Shown: piece after piece, positions 44,480 through 53,797 of the stretch
How positions within the stretch are numbered: the first letter of the stretch is position 1
Layout: every line of letters starts with the position of its first letter
NCBI RefSeq assembly: GCF_000739615.1
Contig: NZ_BATP01000060.1
Span: 62,001-126,000 of the forward strand
Direction of reading: 5' to 3'
Origin: Haloferula sp. BvORR071
GTDB taxonomy: Bacteria; Verrucomicrobiota; Verrucomicrobiia; Verrucomicrobiales; Akkermansiaceae
Length of the DNA stretch: 64,000 nucleotides
Program-made: the position numbers and the translations under genes
Notes under the pieces: model-generated
Told to the model about the DNA's origin: nothing
Seen by the model: only the letters and a program-made list of their open reading frames with translations
The model's database searches: none

Positions 44480-45577
44480 ATGAAGTTCAGTATCTCCAAA
44501 GAAGCCCTGCTGGAAGGTCTCCAGAAGGTCCAGCACGTGGTCAGCACCCGGACCACCCTGCCCATCCTTTCGAACGTGTTGCTGGTGGCAAAAGACGGTC
44601 GCTTGACCTTCACCACCACCGACCTTGACGTGGGCATCACCGGTTCGGTGGAAGCCACGGTGCAGAAGGAAGGGGCGACCACCCTCCCGGCCAAGCGTCT
44701 GGTCAATATCGTCCGGGAGCTTCCCGCCAGCGAGGTCCAGATCACGGTGGATGCGAAGAACATCGCCTCGATCGAAAGCGGCCCGTCCTTCTTCAAGATC
44801 ATCGGCCTCGGCCAAGATGACTTCCCGCCGCTCCCGGACTTCGAAGGTGCCAAGGAATTCCGCATGCCGCAGCAGCTCCTGCGCGACGGCCTGAAGAAGA
44901 CCTCCTACGCGATCTCGACCGACGAGACTCGCTACGTCCTCAACGGCATCTACACCTCTTTCCGCGAAGGCAAGCTGACGCTCGTCGCCACCGACGGCCG
45001 CCGCCTCGCAATGGTCGAGAACGACCTCGACTTCCCGGCCAGCCACGAGACCGACGTCATCGTGCCGACCAAGGCCGTGCAGGAGCTCCAGCGCCTGCTG
45101 GGTGACACCGGCGAAGTCCTGATCCGCCTCAGCGACAGCCAGATCTCCTTCTCGATCGGCGACCACCTGCTGATCAGCAAGCTGATTGAAGGCAACTACC
45201 CGAACTACCGCCAGGTGATCCCGGGTGACTCGACCGAGCGCGTCGAGCTGCCGCGCGAGTCGGTCTTCGATACCGTGCGCCGCGTCTCCCTTCTGTCCTC
45301 GGACAAGTCGAACTCGGTGAAGCTGGTCTTCGGCGCGAACAGCGTGGAAGTCACCGCCAACTCACCGGACGTCGGTGAAGCCCGCGAAACCATGGAGGTC
45401 CAGTATTCCGGCAAGGCGATGCAGATTGCCTTCAACCCGGAGTTCCTCATGGCCCCGCTCCGCAACCTTGAAAGCGAGACCGTCTACCTCGACCTCATCG
45501 ACGAGATGAGCCCGGGTGTCATCCGCATCGACGGCAGCTTCCTCTACGTCATCATGCCGATGCGTGTGACGGGCTGA
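44480..45577 (+). CDS. dnaN: DNA polymerase III beta subunit (sliding clamp)
   Basis: 365 residues from the ATG at 44480 (M-K-F-S-I-S-K-E-A-L-L-E-G-L). Three clamp domains; marks are T-L-P-I-L-S-N-V-L, T-D-L-D-V-G-I, A-T-D-G-R-R-L-A and the C-terminal Y-V-I-M-P-M-R-V. It tethers replicative and translesion polymerases, including the DnaE2/ImuB mutasome at 7-13 kb. 131 nt after dnaA, with a palindrome between them. Confidence 0.97.
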   Translation: MKFSISKEALLEGLQKVQHVVSTRTTLPILSNVLLVAKDGRLTFTTTDLDVGITGSVEATVQKEGATTLPAKRLVNIVRELPASEVQITVDAKNIASIESGPSFFKIIGLGQDDFPPLPDFEGAKEFRMPQQLLRDGLKKTSYAISTDETRYVLNGIYTSFREGKLTLVATDGRRLAMVENDLDFPASHETDVIVPTKAVQELQRLLGDTGEVLIRLSDSQISFSIGDHLLISKLIEGNYPNYRQVIPGDSTERVELPRESVFDTVRRVSLLSSDKSNSVKLVFGANSVEVTANSPDVGEARETMEVQYSGKAMQIAFNPEFLMAPLRNLESETVYLDLIDEMSPGVIRIDGSFLYVIMPMRVTG

Positions 45578-45599
45578 GCCTGACTCCACAAATCTTTCC

Positions 45600-45644
45600 A
45601 ACAAGGGAGGCGCTGCTTTGCGGTGCTTCCCTTGTTCGTTTTTG
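45600..45644 (+). terminator. Rho-independent terminator of dnaN
   Basis: Stem AACAAGGGA / TCCCTTGTT with an extended GC/GC base, then a T5 run after CG at 45640-45643, 22 nt after the dnaN stop. Confidence 0.8.
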
Positions 45645-45651
45645 GAGGAGA

Positions 45652-45753
45652 GTGGCGCAGCTGTTCCGACTTGGAGCGACCACGCCAGAGGAAGCGTCAT
45701 TGCTTTTTTGTTCGGGGACTTCCCCGGCCGGAATGGCGCAGCCATTCCGCTAC
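45652..45753. repeat. Two related short repeats with a hairpin between dnaN and the PIG-L gene
   Basis: The motif TGGCGCAGC-N-N-TTCCG occurs at 45653 and again at 45734. The second copy forms a perfect 9-bp stem with a 3-nt loop (CGGAATGGC-GCA-GCCATTCCG, 45729-45749) touching the convergent gene's stop, followed by a second small hairpin CGGGGACTTCCCCG (45714-45727). Probably intergenic palindromic repeats; a terminator role for the minus-strand gene is possible. Confidence 0.5.
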
Positions 45754-46631
45754 GGCTCGCCGCGCCAGCGAGCTAAACGCTGGGCCAGTTGATCCAAGCC
45801 CGGCCCGTTTTCAAGCAGGGGAGGGAAGTCCCTCAATATGTCCTCGAGCGTTGGCACCGCACCCCAAGCCGTGATCCGGAAGACCTCTGTCGCTCTTCCG
45901 CCCGGTAGCCCCAGCTCCCGGTTCTTCCTCTCAAACCGCTCTCTCAGTGCAGCACTCCATTCCTCCAAATCCGCCGGCGGACTCAAGTGATGTCTTCCTA
46001 CCCAGGGCAGCCACTCGCGGATCTGCGATTGATGGCACCACGCCAGCCGCGCGACCGTGTCGAAGACCTCCTCGACATCTACCGCCAGATCACACGCGTT
46101 GGCCCCGGACATGTAGGAGTCGTGCACATTCACGATCACCGGCACCTTGCAGGGGACTGACGCCGTCTCATCCTCCGGATATTCCGGCGTGAAGGCGTGC
46201 GGCACATTGATCATGTAGGCCACGCGTCGCACCGCCTCGGCCACGGTCTGGTGGTCGTTGTGAATCCCCACCAGCGGATCTGTCGCCAAGGGTGGACAGA
46301 ACAGATAGTCCGGCTCGAAATCCCGGACCGCCCTCCACAAGGCGGCATAGAGCTCCAGGGTCCCCTGCAAGCAGGCCTCGCGCGGGATCATGCCATTCGG
46401 GAGCCGCAGCGGCTTGAACTCGTAGCCACCGAGCCGTGCCGATTCCACCTGCTCCGCCAGCCGGATCCGCCCGGTCTCCTCTCGCGTGTGGAAGTGGTGC
46501 CCCGCGCAGCCATCCGTGCAAACCACCACCCGCCCACGGAAGTCCGCGTCCCGCTGCCGCCAGAGTTCAAAGGTGCCAGCGGCCGTGAACTCGTAGTCGT
46601 CGTAGTGCGCGTGGACGAACATCGCCTTCAT
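45750..46631 (-). CDS. PIG-L family deacetylase
   Basis: 293 residues. The zinc motif A-H-P-D-D-x-E appears as H-A-H-Y-D-D-Y-E-F (7-15) and the third ligand as H-N-D-H-Q-T (around 125). The family removes N-acetyl groups from GlcNAc-type sugars or mycothiol precursors. The Pro-to-Tyr change in the first motif is unusual but keeps the ligands. A sugar-related substrate is inferred; no sugar genes flank it. Confidence 0.87.
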   Translation of the reverse strand: MKAMFVHAHYDDYEFTAAGTFELWRQRDADFRGRVVVCTDGCAGHHFHTREETGRIRLAEQVESARLGGYEFKPLRLPNGMIPREACLQGTLELYAALWRAVRDFEPDYLFCPPLATDPLVGIHNDHQTVAEAVRRVAYMINVPHAFTPEYPEDETASVPCKVPVIVNVHDSYMSGANACDLAVDVEEVFDTVARLAWCHQSQIREWLPWVGRHHLSPPADLEEWSAALRERFERKNRELGLPGGRATEVFRITAWGAVPTLEDILRDFPPLLENGPGLDQLAQRLARWRGEP

Positions 46632-46734
46632 GGCGACAGCGTAAACGCGTTCGAGAGAACGCGGAAGCTAGCAGTGAGGCCCACCACCAAGGACGGTTCC
46701 CTGCTGTCACCAGCACGCCTCAATCGAGCCTAGC

Positions 46735-47712
<978 letters not shown>

Positions 47713-47893
47713 GTGAACTGCCAAACTCAAAACACGCCAAGTTCCTCCCCGCGATACATTTTTCGCCACCCGAATTGAGTTCCCGTGCGGCTTGGCCAGA
47801 CCTCCTGCCGCCGCCAACAGGATCGGTCAAGCGATGAGCCAATCGGCTGCGCGATCTCGCATGGATGAGTGAGCTCCAATCGGAGACACCAAC

Positions 47894-48619
47894 ATGAAAA
47901 CCAAACATTCCCCTTCAGCAGTGGGCGGACGGGGAGGCCATCCATCTCCTATCCGGGACCTCTCACCCAAGCGGGATGTCCTGAGTCACGCGCTGCTGAC
48001 GGCTGCCATTGCAGTCGCCTTGTCCGCTTGCAGTTCCTCCACCGGCAGCCGCGCTCCGGCCGGGCTTGCGGTGCTCGATGCCACCCCGGATCGCGGTAAG
48101 CGCGACCGCATCAAGGGCATCCATGTGGTCTCAGTGAACCGGATTCCGGTTCGCAAGGATGAGGTGGTATTGAGGCCCGGGCGCAATTCCGTGAGGATTG
48201 GTTACAATTGGCCCCAAGGAGGCGGGCAGGAGGTGGACCTGGTTTTTCATGCCCGGCCGGATAGCTCCTACGTCGTCCAGTATGAGCCTACCCCCGCCTA
48301 CGCGAATCGACTGCAGGAACCGAACCAGTGGGATGAGGCGTCCCTCGAGATGGTGAGCACGGCGGCTGGGATGGGGGAGGGGGTGGTATTCCTCCTGCCG
48401 CCGGCTGTGGCGCTGCTTGGGCTTGGCTTCACCCAGCGCGTGGGGAGCGAGATCGCCGAAAGCCGGAAACCTGCAACCTACATGGATGTGATGGTCGTCT
48501 CCAAGAACAACGGGGAGGGGATTGTCCGGCGGGTCAGGGCCTTCCCGGATGGCCGGGTGGATTCTGCGACTTGGTCGGCCTATGCCCAAATGTCCTTCCA
48601 ATCCCGCCTGTGGCGCTAG
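47894..48619 (+). CDS. Lipoprotein, hypothetical
   Basis: 241 residues from the ATG at 47894 with GGAG 8 nt upstream. A long polar N-terminus precedes the hydrophobic segment and lipobox A-L-S-A-C (Cys 46), so the true start may be an internal codon. Then K-G-I-H-V-V-S-V-N-R-I-P-V with R-P-G-R-N-S-V-R-I-G-Y, a pattern of small beta domains that set a default physical value in other secreted proteins. A second hydrophobic segment lies at about 160-175. Family not recognised. Confidence 0.72.
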   Translation: MKTKHSPSAVGGRGGHPSPIRDLSPKRDVLSHALLTAAIAVALSACSSSTGSRAPAGLAVLDATPDRGKRDRIKGIHVVSVNRIPVRKDEVVLRPGRNSVRIGYNWPQGGGQEVDLVFHARPDSSYVVQYEPTPAYANRLQEPNQWDEASLEMVSTAAGMGEGVVFLLPPAVALLGLGFTQRVGSEIAESRKPATYMDVMVVSKNNGEGIVRRVRAFPDGRVDSATWSAYAQMSFQSRLWR

Positions 48620-48703
48620 CTTTACAAATCCTTACAAGTTGCTCGCGCTCTTGCTCTTGGTCGGTTGAGCGGAAGCGGACATTTCTCGACACTGCGCGAA
48701 ATT

Positions 48704-48718
48704 CGGGCATAATGCCCG
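48704..48718. promoter_or_regulatory. 15-nt palindrome upstream of the second sigma gene
   Basis: CGGGCAT-A-ATGCCCG, two perfect 7-nt arms around one base, 80 nt before the sigma-factor ATG. The core contains CATAAT, a plausible -10 element, so this could be an operator over a promoter; not proven. Confidence 0.4.
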
Positions 48719-48798
48719 GTTGTGAAATTCGGAATTCAGCCGCGGAGTCGGAAAGCGCCCAAGCCTCCCAGCTCGCCACCGTCCCGACGGCTCCGCGT

Positions 48799-49410
48799 AT
48801 GAGCGAGCCGTCATCAGCCGCGAGGGAGGGCAAACCGGCTGAGACCGGGACGGACCTGCATGGCGCGGAGCAACTGGTCCCGCTGGTCTATGATGAATTG
48901 CGCCGTCTGGCCGGCTGGCGCTTGGGCAATGAAGCCTCGCCTGGCACGCTCCAAGCGACCGCCCTGGTGCATGAGGCCTACCTGAGGCTATCACCGGGTG
49001 AGAGTCGCTGGGATGGCAAGGCCCACTTCTTCTCGGCGGCGGCCGAGACCATGCGCCGCATCCTGGTGGACCGGGCGCGGCGCCGGCAATGCGTCAAACA
49101 CGGTGGAGAACTGGCACGTACCGATTGGGTGGAAGACGCCATCGTCTCGCCAGTGGAAGATTCCGATGAAGTGCTCGCGGTGCATGAAATCCTGGATCGC
49201 TTCTCCGTGCTGGAACCGCGCAAGGCCGAACTGGTGAAGCTGCGCTACTTCGTGGGCATGACCATTGAGGATGCCGGCGACGTTCTCGGCATCTCGCCTG
49301 CAACCGCAAAACGCGATTGGGTCTATGCGCGGGCCTGGCTCTATCGCGAGCTCAAGGACGCCACCACCTTGGAGGCAATCCAGCCACCCGATCACCCGTC
49401 ATCGTCATGA
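48799..49410 (+). CDS. ECF sigma factor (Sig-70_X6-like)
   Basis: 203 residues from the ATG at 48799; an ATG at 48712 adds 29 unconvincing residues. Sequence marks of the TIGR02999 group: L-V-P-L-V-Y-D-E-L-R-R-L-A, L-Q-A-T-A-L-V-H-E-A-Y-L-R-L, F-F-S-A-A-A-E-T-M-R-R-I-L-V-D-R-A-R-R, and region 4 V-K-L-R-Y-F-V-G-M-T-I-E-D-A. The group is common in Planctomycetes and Verrucomicrobia next to kinases. The kinase start overlaps its stop by 4 nt. Confidence 0.93.
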   Translation: MSEPSSAAREGKPAETGTDLHGAEQLVPLVYDELRRLAGWRLGNEASPGTLQATALVHEAYLRLSPGESRWDGKAHFFSAAAETMRRILVDRARRRQCVKHGGELARTDWVEDAIVSPVEDSDEVLAVHEILDRFSVLEPRKAELVKLRYFVGMTIEDAGDVLGISPATAKRDWVYARAWLYRELKDATTLEAIQPPDHPSSS

Positions 49411-52400
49411 CTTCTTCGACATCGCTGGAACAGGTGCTCTGTCAGGCCCTCGAGATCGGCGACCCGGGAGAACGTTCGGCCTTCCTTGATCAAGCCTGTG
49501 CCGGGAATTCCGGACTGCGGCAGGAGATCGAGTCGCTGATCTCTGCCCATCTGGCGGCAGAGTCCTTTCTCGAGCCGCGGATCATCCCGGAGAATGAATC
49601 TCCCGCTGAGCAACCCGGGGATCGTATCGACCGCTACCGCCTCTGCGAGATGATCGGTGAGGGCGGCTTCGGCCGGGTCTGGCTGGCGGAGCAACTGGAG
49701 CCCGTGAAGCGCAAGGTGGCGCTCAAGATCGTGAAGCTCGGAATGGATACCCGCGAGGTGCTGGCCCGCTTCAAGGTCGAGCGCCAGGCGCTGGCCCTGA
49801 TGGACCACCCGCACATCGCGCGGGTCTATGATGGTGGGGCCACTGACAGCGGGCGTCCCTACTTCGTGATGGAACTGGTGGATGGCATGCCGATCACCCG
49901 ATACTGCGCCGAGCACGAGCTCGACCGGAGACGGCGCCTGGAGCTCTTCATCGATGTGGCTGCCGCGGTCCAGCACGCCCATCAGAAGGGCGTGATCCAC
50001 CGTGATCTGAAACCATCTAACATCTTGGTTGGCACCCGTGATGGCAGGCCGGCGGTCAAGGTGATCGACTTCGGGATTGCGGAGGCGATGTCGATGGAGT
50101 TGACCGGCGCCACGGTGATGACGGTATGCGGTCGCATGATCGGGACGCCGGAGTACATGAGTCCGGAACAGGCAGAGCTGAACGTGTTGGATGTGGATAC
50201 GCGCAGCGATATCTATTCGCTGGGGGTCCTGCTCTATGAGTTGCTCACCGGTTCCACGCCGCTGGATCCGGCGACCTTACGCAGGACCGGCTTCGCCGAC
50301 ATGCAGCGGATGATCCGCGAGGAGAAGCCGCTCAAGCCGAGTTCGCGGGTGGCACAGCGCCGCCAGCAGGAGGCAGCCGCTCCGTGGTGCCGTGAGGAAG
50401 CGGTGAGCCGAGAGATCGATTGGGTGGTGATGCAAGCGCTCGAAAAGGATCGCACCCGCCGCTATCAGACTGCGAATGGCCTCGCGCTGGATGTGCGCCG
50501 CTTTCTCGACGATGAGCCGGTATCGGCCTCGCCTCCCTCCGCGACTTACCGGATTGCGAAGTTCGCCAAGCGCCATCGCTTTGCCGCGGCGTGGACGATT
50601 GTCTTCGTCGCGGTGTTCTTCGTGGCGGCGATCGGTATGACCTTGCTGTATCTTGACGCTGCGAACAAGGAGAAGGCAGCCCGTGAGCGCCGGATCGAAG
50701 CGGAAAGGCGCACCTGGCAATCGCTCATGGAAGAGGCCAACGCGCTGCGCTGGAGCCCTAAATTCGGTCGCCGCTTTGCTGCCCTGGATGCCCTGCAGAA
50801 GGCCTTTGCGATCACGACGGAAAGCAATTCGCCGGCAAATATGAAGCGCTTGAGGGACTCCACCATAGCGTGCCTCGCGATTGCGGACATGCGTGCGGTG
50901 AACGAGTGGAAAGCGGATCCGGAGTCCACTGAGATGGTGGCGGTGGCTCCGGCTTTCTCCTGCTATGCGACCACTTTTCCGGATGGGCGGATCTCCATTC
51001 ACGGCTATCCCGATCACCAGTTGCAGCGTGAGCTTCCCGGACAGGGCCTGCCGGTCAGCCGCATCCTGCTCTTCAGTGGGGATGGCACCCGCCTGGCTGC
51101 CGCGTATGGCTCCGGGCCGGAGTGGCAAGCGAGGCTGTGGGACTGCTCCGGTAATCTGCCGCCATGTGACTTGGGGCCGGGTGTGAACCGCGCCTTGGCC
51201 TTTTTTCCCGGCGGCCGCCGTTGCGCCATCGCTCGCCCGGATGGCACTCTCGTCGTGGCGGATCAGGCTACGGGAAAGCAACTCCAACAGATTCCCCTCG
51301 GGAGCCTTCCCCAAGCTTTGGCCGTGAGCAGGGACGGCAGATGGATCGCAGCTTGCTTCGCCACCACGCCGAAGGCAGCGGGAGCTGTCCGGATCCTGGA
51401 TGTCGCCAGTGGGGCGCAGGTTGTCTCCCTGGCTTATTCCGCCTTGTCGGTCGCATGGAGTTCCAAGGAAGATTCACTGGTGGTGGGATGCACGGATCGT
51501 GCGCTGCGAGTTTGGCATGATCTTGATTGGTCCTCGCCGCCGCTGGAGCTGGCGGGGGTTTTGGGTCACACGGCTGCGGTGGATTCCGTGGCGTGGAGTC
51601 CGGATGGGCGATTGCTCTTGTCCCAGGCTGGCGACGGCACCATGCGCTTGTGGGACCCCTTCCAAGGAACCCACTTGGGCATGTATCTCGGCAGGGGCTG
51701 CAATCTAGAGTTAGTTGAGAAGGACTCGCGTGTGTTCGTGCTGACCCGGGGTGGCGGCGTATTCAAGGTCATGGAAGCGGTCGGTGGCGATGTGTGCTAT
51801 CGCGGGCGCAGACATTCCGGGGACCGTGGCGTCGCGGATGGAGCCTGGAATCCCAAGGGCGACCTCTTGGCGACCTCCGGTGATGATGGTGTCCGCTTCT
51901 GGAACCGCGAGGGACGCCAGCTTGCTCACCTGAAGGTGGATCATGCCCGCGGTCTCGCCTTCTCGGATGATTCGCTGTTCGTGGGCTCCGCCAGCGGGGT
52001 GCATCGTTACCGGATGATTGAGGAGGAGGCTTACGGCGAATCCGTGATCCGCTTTCTGGCTCCGGATGCGATCGGGGCGCTGGAGTCTTGTGAGCAGCTT
52101 GCCCTACGGAAGGACGGCGCGCAGCTCGCTGTCGCTGCAAGCGGCCGCGGGCGCAGCGAGCCTGCGGGAATCTGGATCCTGGATTTGAAGGGCGGCGGAG
52201 AAGCCAAGCGTCTTCCGTCACCGGCGGAGGTGGCCCACTGCGCTTTCAGTCCGGATGGTCGGTGGGTGGCAGCAGGAACCGCCCAGGGTGATGGCGTGCG
52301 TGTTTGGCCGATGGACCATACCGCTGCTCCCATTGACCTGCGGGTCCGTGGCGCGGCGCGAGTCGCCTTCTCTCCCCACAGCCCGCATCTGGTGACCTGT

Positions 52401-52796
52401 GATAGCGACGCCTATCGCTTCTGGAAAACCGGCACCTGGGAGCAGGAGCGCGAAATCCCGAGCCAGATGGGAGGCACCAGCGGGATCGTTTGCTTCAGCC
52501 CGCGTCCCACCGTGTTGATCATCGCTTATCACCGGGCCGAGCTCAAGGTGATCGATGTCGCTTCCCTCCAAGAGGTTTGCAGTCCCGACTTCGACCGTGA
52601 GACGCCGCTCTGCTTCGATCCCGATGGACGGCTGATGATTACGGTGAGCCCATCCGGAGGGGTCTTCTTCTGGAAGCTTGATGCCGTGCGGGCCAACTTG
52701 CTCAAGATGGGATTGGATTGGTCTACGATGCGGTCCTTCCCGCCCTTCAATCTCCCGCTCCTTCAGCGGGTGGCCTTGCCGGCATCCGAGTCGTGA
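49407..52796 (+). CDS. Transmembrane Ser/Thr protein kinase with C-terminal WD40-like propeller
   Basis: 1129 residues from the ATG at 49407. A short helical N-terminal module (1-70), a complete Hanks kinase (G-E-G-G-F-G at 84-89, K107, H-R-D at 198-200, D-F-G at 221-223, G-T-P-E-Y-M-S-P-E-Q at 246-255), one membrane span at about 393-415, and an external beta-propeller of repeats such as V-A-W-S-P-D-G-R-L-L, A-W-N-P-K-G-D-L-L-A and C-A-F-S-P-D-G-R-W-V. This is the planctomycete/verrucomicrobial kinase-WD40 type; it likely acts with the coupled sigma factor, but the signal and target are unknown. Confidence 0.93.
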   Translation: MTSSTSLEQVLCQALEIGDPGERSAFLDQACAGNSGLRQEIESLISAHLAAESFLEPRIIPENESPAEQPGDRIDRYRLCEMIGEGGFGRVWLAEQLEPVKRKVALKIVKLGMDTREVLARFKVERQALALMDHPHIARVYDGGATDSGRPYFVMELVDGMPITRYCAEHELDRRRRLELFIDVAAAVQHAHQKGVIHRDLKPSNILVGTRDGRPAVKVIDFGIAEAMSMELTGATVMTVCGRMIGTPEYMSPEQAELNVLDVDTRSDIYSLGVLLYELLTGSTPLDPATLRRTGFADMQRMIREEKPLKPSSRVAQRRQQEAAAPWCREEAVSREIDWVVMQALEKDRTRRYQTANGLALDVRRFLDDEPVSASPPSATYRIAKFAKRHRFAAAWTIVFVAVFFVAAIGMTLLYLDAANKEKAARERRIEAERRTWQSLMEEANALRWSPKFGRRFAALDALQKAFAITTESNSPANMKRLRDSTIACLAIADMRAVNEWKADPESTEMVAVAPAFSCYATTFPDGRISIHGYPDHQLQRELPGQGLPVSRILLFSGDGTRLAAAYGSGPEWQARLWDCSGNLPPCDLGPGVNRALAFFPGGRRCAIARPDGTLVVADQATGKQLQQIPLGSLPQALAVSRDGRWIAACFATTPKAAGAVRILDVASGAQVVSLAYSALSVAWSSKEDSLVVGCTDRALRVWHDLDWSSPPLELAGVLGHTAAVDSVAWSPDGRLLLSQAGDGTMRLWDPFQGTHLGMYLGRGCNLELVEKDSRVFVLTRGGGVFKVMEAVGGDVCYRGRRHSGDRGVADGAWNPKGDLLATSGDDGVRFWNREGRQLAHLKVDHARGLAFSDDSLFVGSASGVHRYRMIEEEAYGESVIRFLAPDAIGALESCEQLALRKDGAQLAVAASGRGRSEPAGIWILDLKGGGEAKRLPSPAEVAHCAFSPDGRWVAAGTAQGDGVRVWPMDHTAAPIDLRVRGAARVAFSPHSPHLVTCDSDAYRFWKTGTWEQEREIPSQMGGTSGIVCFSPRPTVLIIAYHRAELKVIDVASLQEVCSPDFDRETPLCFDPDGRLMITVSPSGGVFFWKLDAVRANLLKMGLDWSTMRSFPPFNLPLLQRVALPASES

Positions 52797-52912
52797 AAAG
52801 TTGCGCCCGTCGTCGTCACGGACAGCGCACCATTTTCCCCACTTTCGACCGCCTGATCCTGCGGCTCCACGGTGATCACCGGTGCTGCAGTGGCTAGGAC
52901 AGCGTTAGCCTT

Positions 52913-53797
52913 TCAGCGGCTCGGCAGGAATTCTCCCGTCTTCTTCCCCTGCAGCCAAGCCAGCTCTGCCTTGATCGCAGCGAGCTCCTCCTCGCTGAAC
53001 TTGTGCGACGACAGAACCAGTGCCTTGCCGTCTGCACCCGGGATCTCCACTCCGGGCTTCACGCTCATGCCGGTGCGAATTTGCTCTTCCATCACTGCGA
53101 TCCGCTGAAGCGTGATCTCCTTCTCATACTCCACTGCCGCCGCGCCATCGGCCTCGCGCCCCTTGGCAAATTCCTCCGGTGTCACCGTCAGCCCGCCGAC
53201 GATCTTTCCGCCGTTCGCCTTCGCTTGCACGTACACCACCTGTCGGGGTCCAAGCAGCATCGTCGCATTCCGCGAACTCACCTCATCGGCCGGCGCACCG
53301 GCGGGAATGTCACCATAAACGGCATCCGGCTTCACGACCAACTCGCCGTGCCCCGTGAAGTCCGCTTGGCACTCGATGCCCCAGTCGGTCCGGAAGCCCA
53401 CCTTCGGTCCCTTCGCCGGGCGATTCTTCTCGCCCGGCACCGCCTCGCCGAAAGTCGCCTCTACCAGGAAGCTCTTCCCGCTGAGCGCTTGCGGCTCCAG
53501 CATCAGCACCGCCCACGCGGTCGCTTCATTCATCGCCTTGCGCTCCACTTGTGCCTTTGCCCAGGCGCCGAGCTTTGCTTGCAAGTAAGCGGCCTCTGCC
53601 AGACAGGCATCGGTCAGCTTGGCCATCGGGATGGCCACGATCTTCTTGTCCTTGCCGCGCACATAGACCTTGCCCGGACGGATCGCCAGGAAGTCACCGG
53701 TAAAGGTCTGCCCATCGCGGCTCTCCCACACCTGCGGCTCATCGCCAAAAGCGGTGGTAACCAGCGTCAGCAACAGCAGTGGCAGCAGTCGTCTCAT
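52913..53797 (-). CDS. Secreted SHD1-domain protein
   Basis: 294 residues with a signal peptide (L-L-P-L-L-L-L-T-L-V-T-T-A-F-G). Residues about 23-65 (W-E-S-R-D-G-Q-T-F-T-G-D-F-L-A-I, V-Y-V-R-G-K-D-K-K, I-P-M-A-K-L) match SLA1 homology domain 1, common in secreted planctomycete and verrucomicrobial proteins. The rest is a beta-rich domain and a helical end (F-S-E-E-E-L-A-A-I-K-A-E-L-A-W-L-Q-G). Overlaps the preceding gene by 4 nt (ATGA). Role unknown; last gene of a three-gene unit. Confidence 0.82.
   Translation of the reverse strand: MRRLLPLLLLTLVTTAFGDEPQVWESRDGQTFTGDFLAIRPGKVYVRGKDKKIVAIPMAKLTDACLAEAAYLQAKLGAWAKAQVERKAMNEATAWAVLMLEPQALSGKSFLVEATFGEAVPGEKNRPAKGPKVGFRTDWGIECQADFTGHGELVVKPDAVYGDIPAGAPADEVSSRNATMLLGPRQVVYVQAKANGGKIVGGLTVTPEEFAKGREADGAAAVEYEKEITLQRIAVMEEQIRTGMSVKPGVEIPGADGKALVLSSHKFSEEELAAIKAELAWLQGKKTGEFLPSR

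Noticed and set aside
45750-46631. A sugar-modification cluster around the PIG-L deacetylase
   Set aside because: Neighbours are dnaN and an OppD ATPase; no glycosyltransferase or sugar gene is near.
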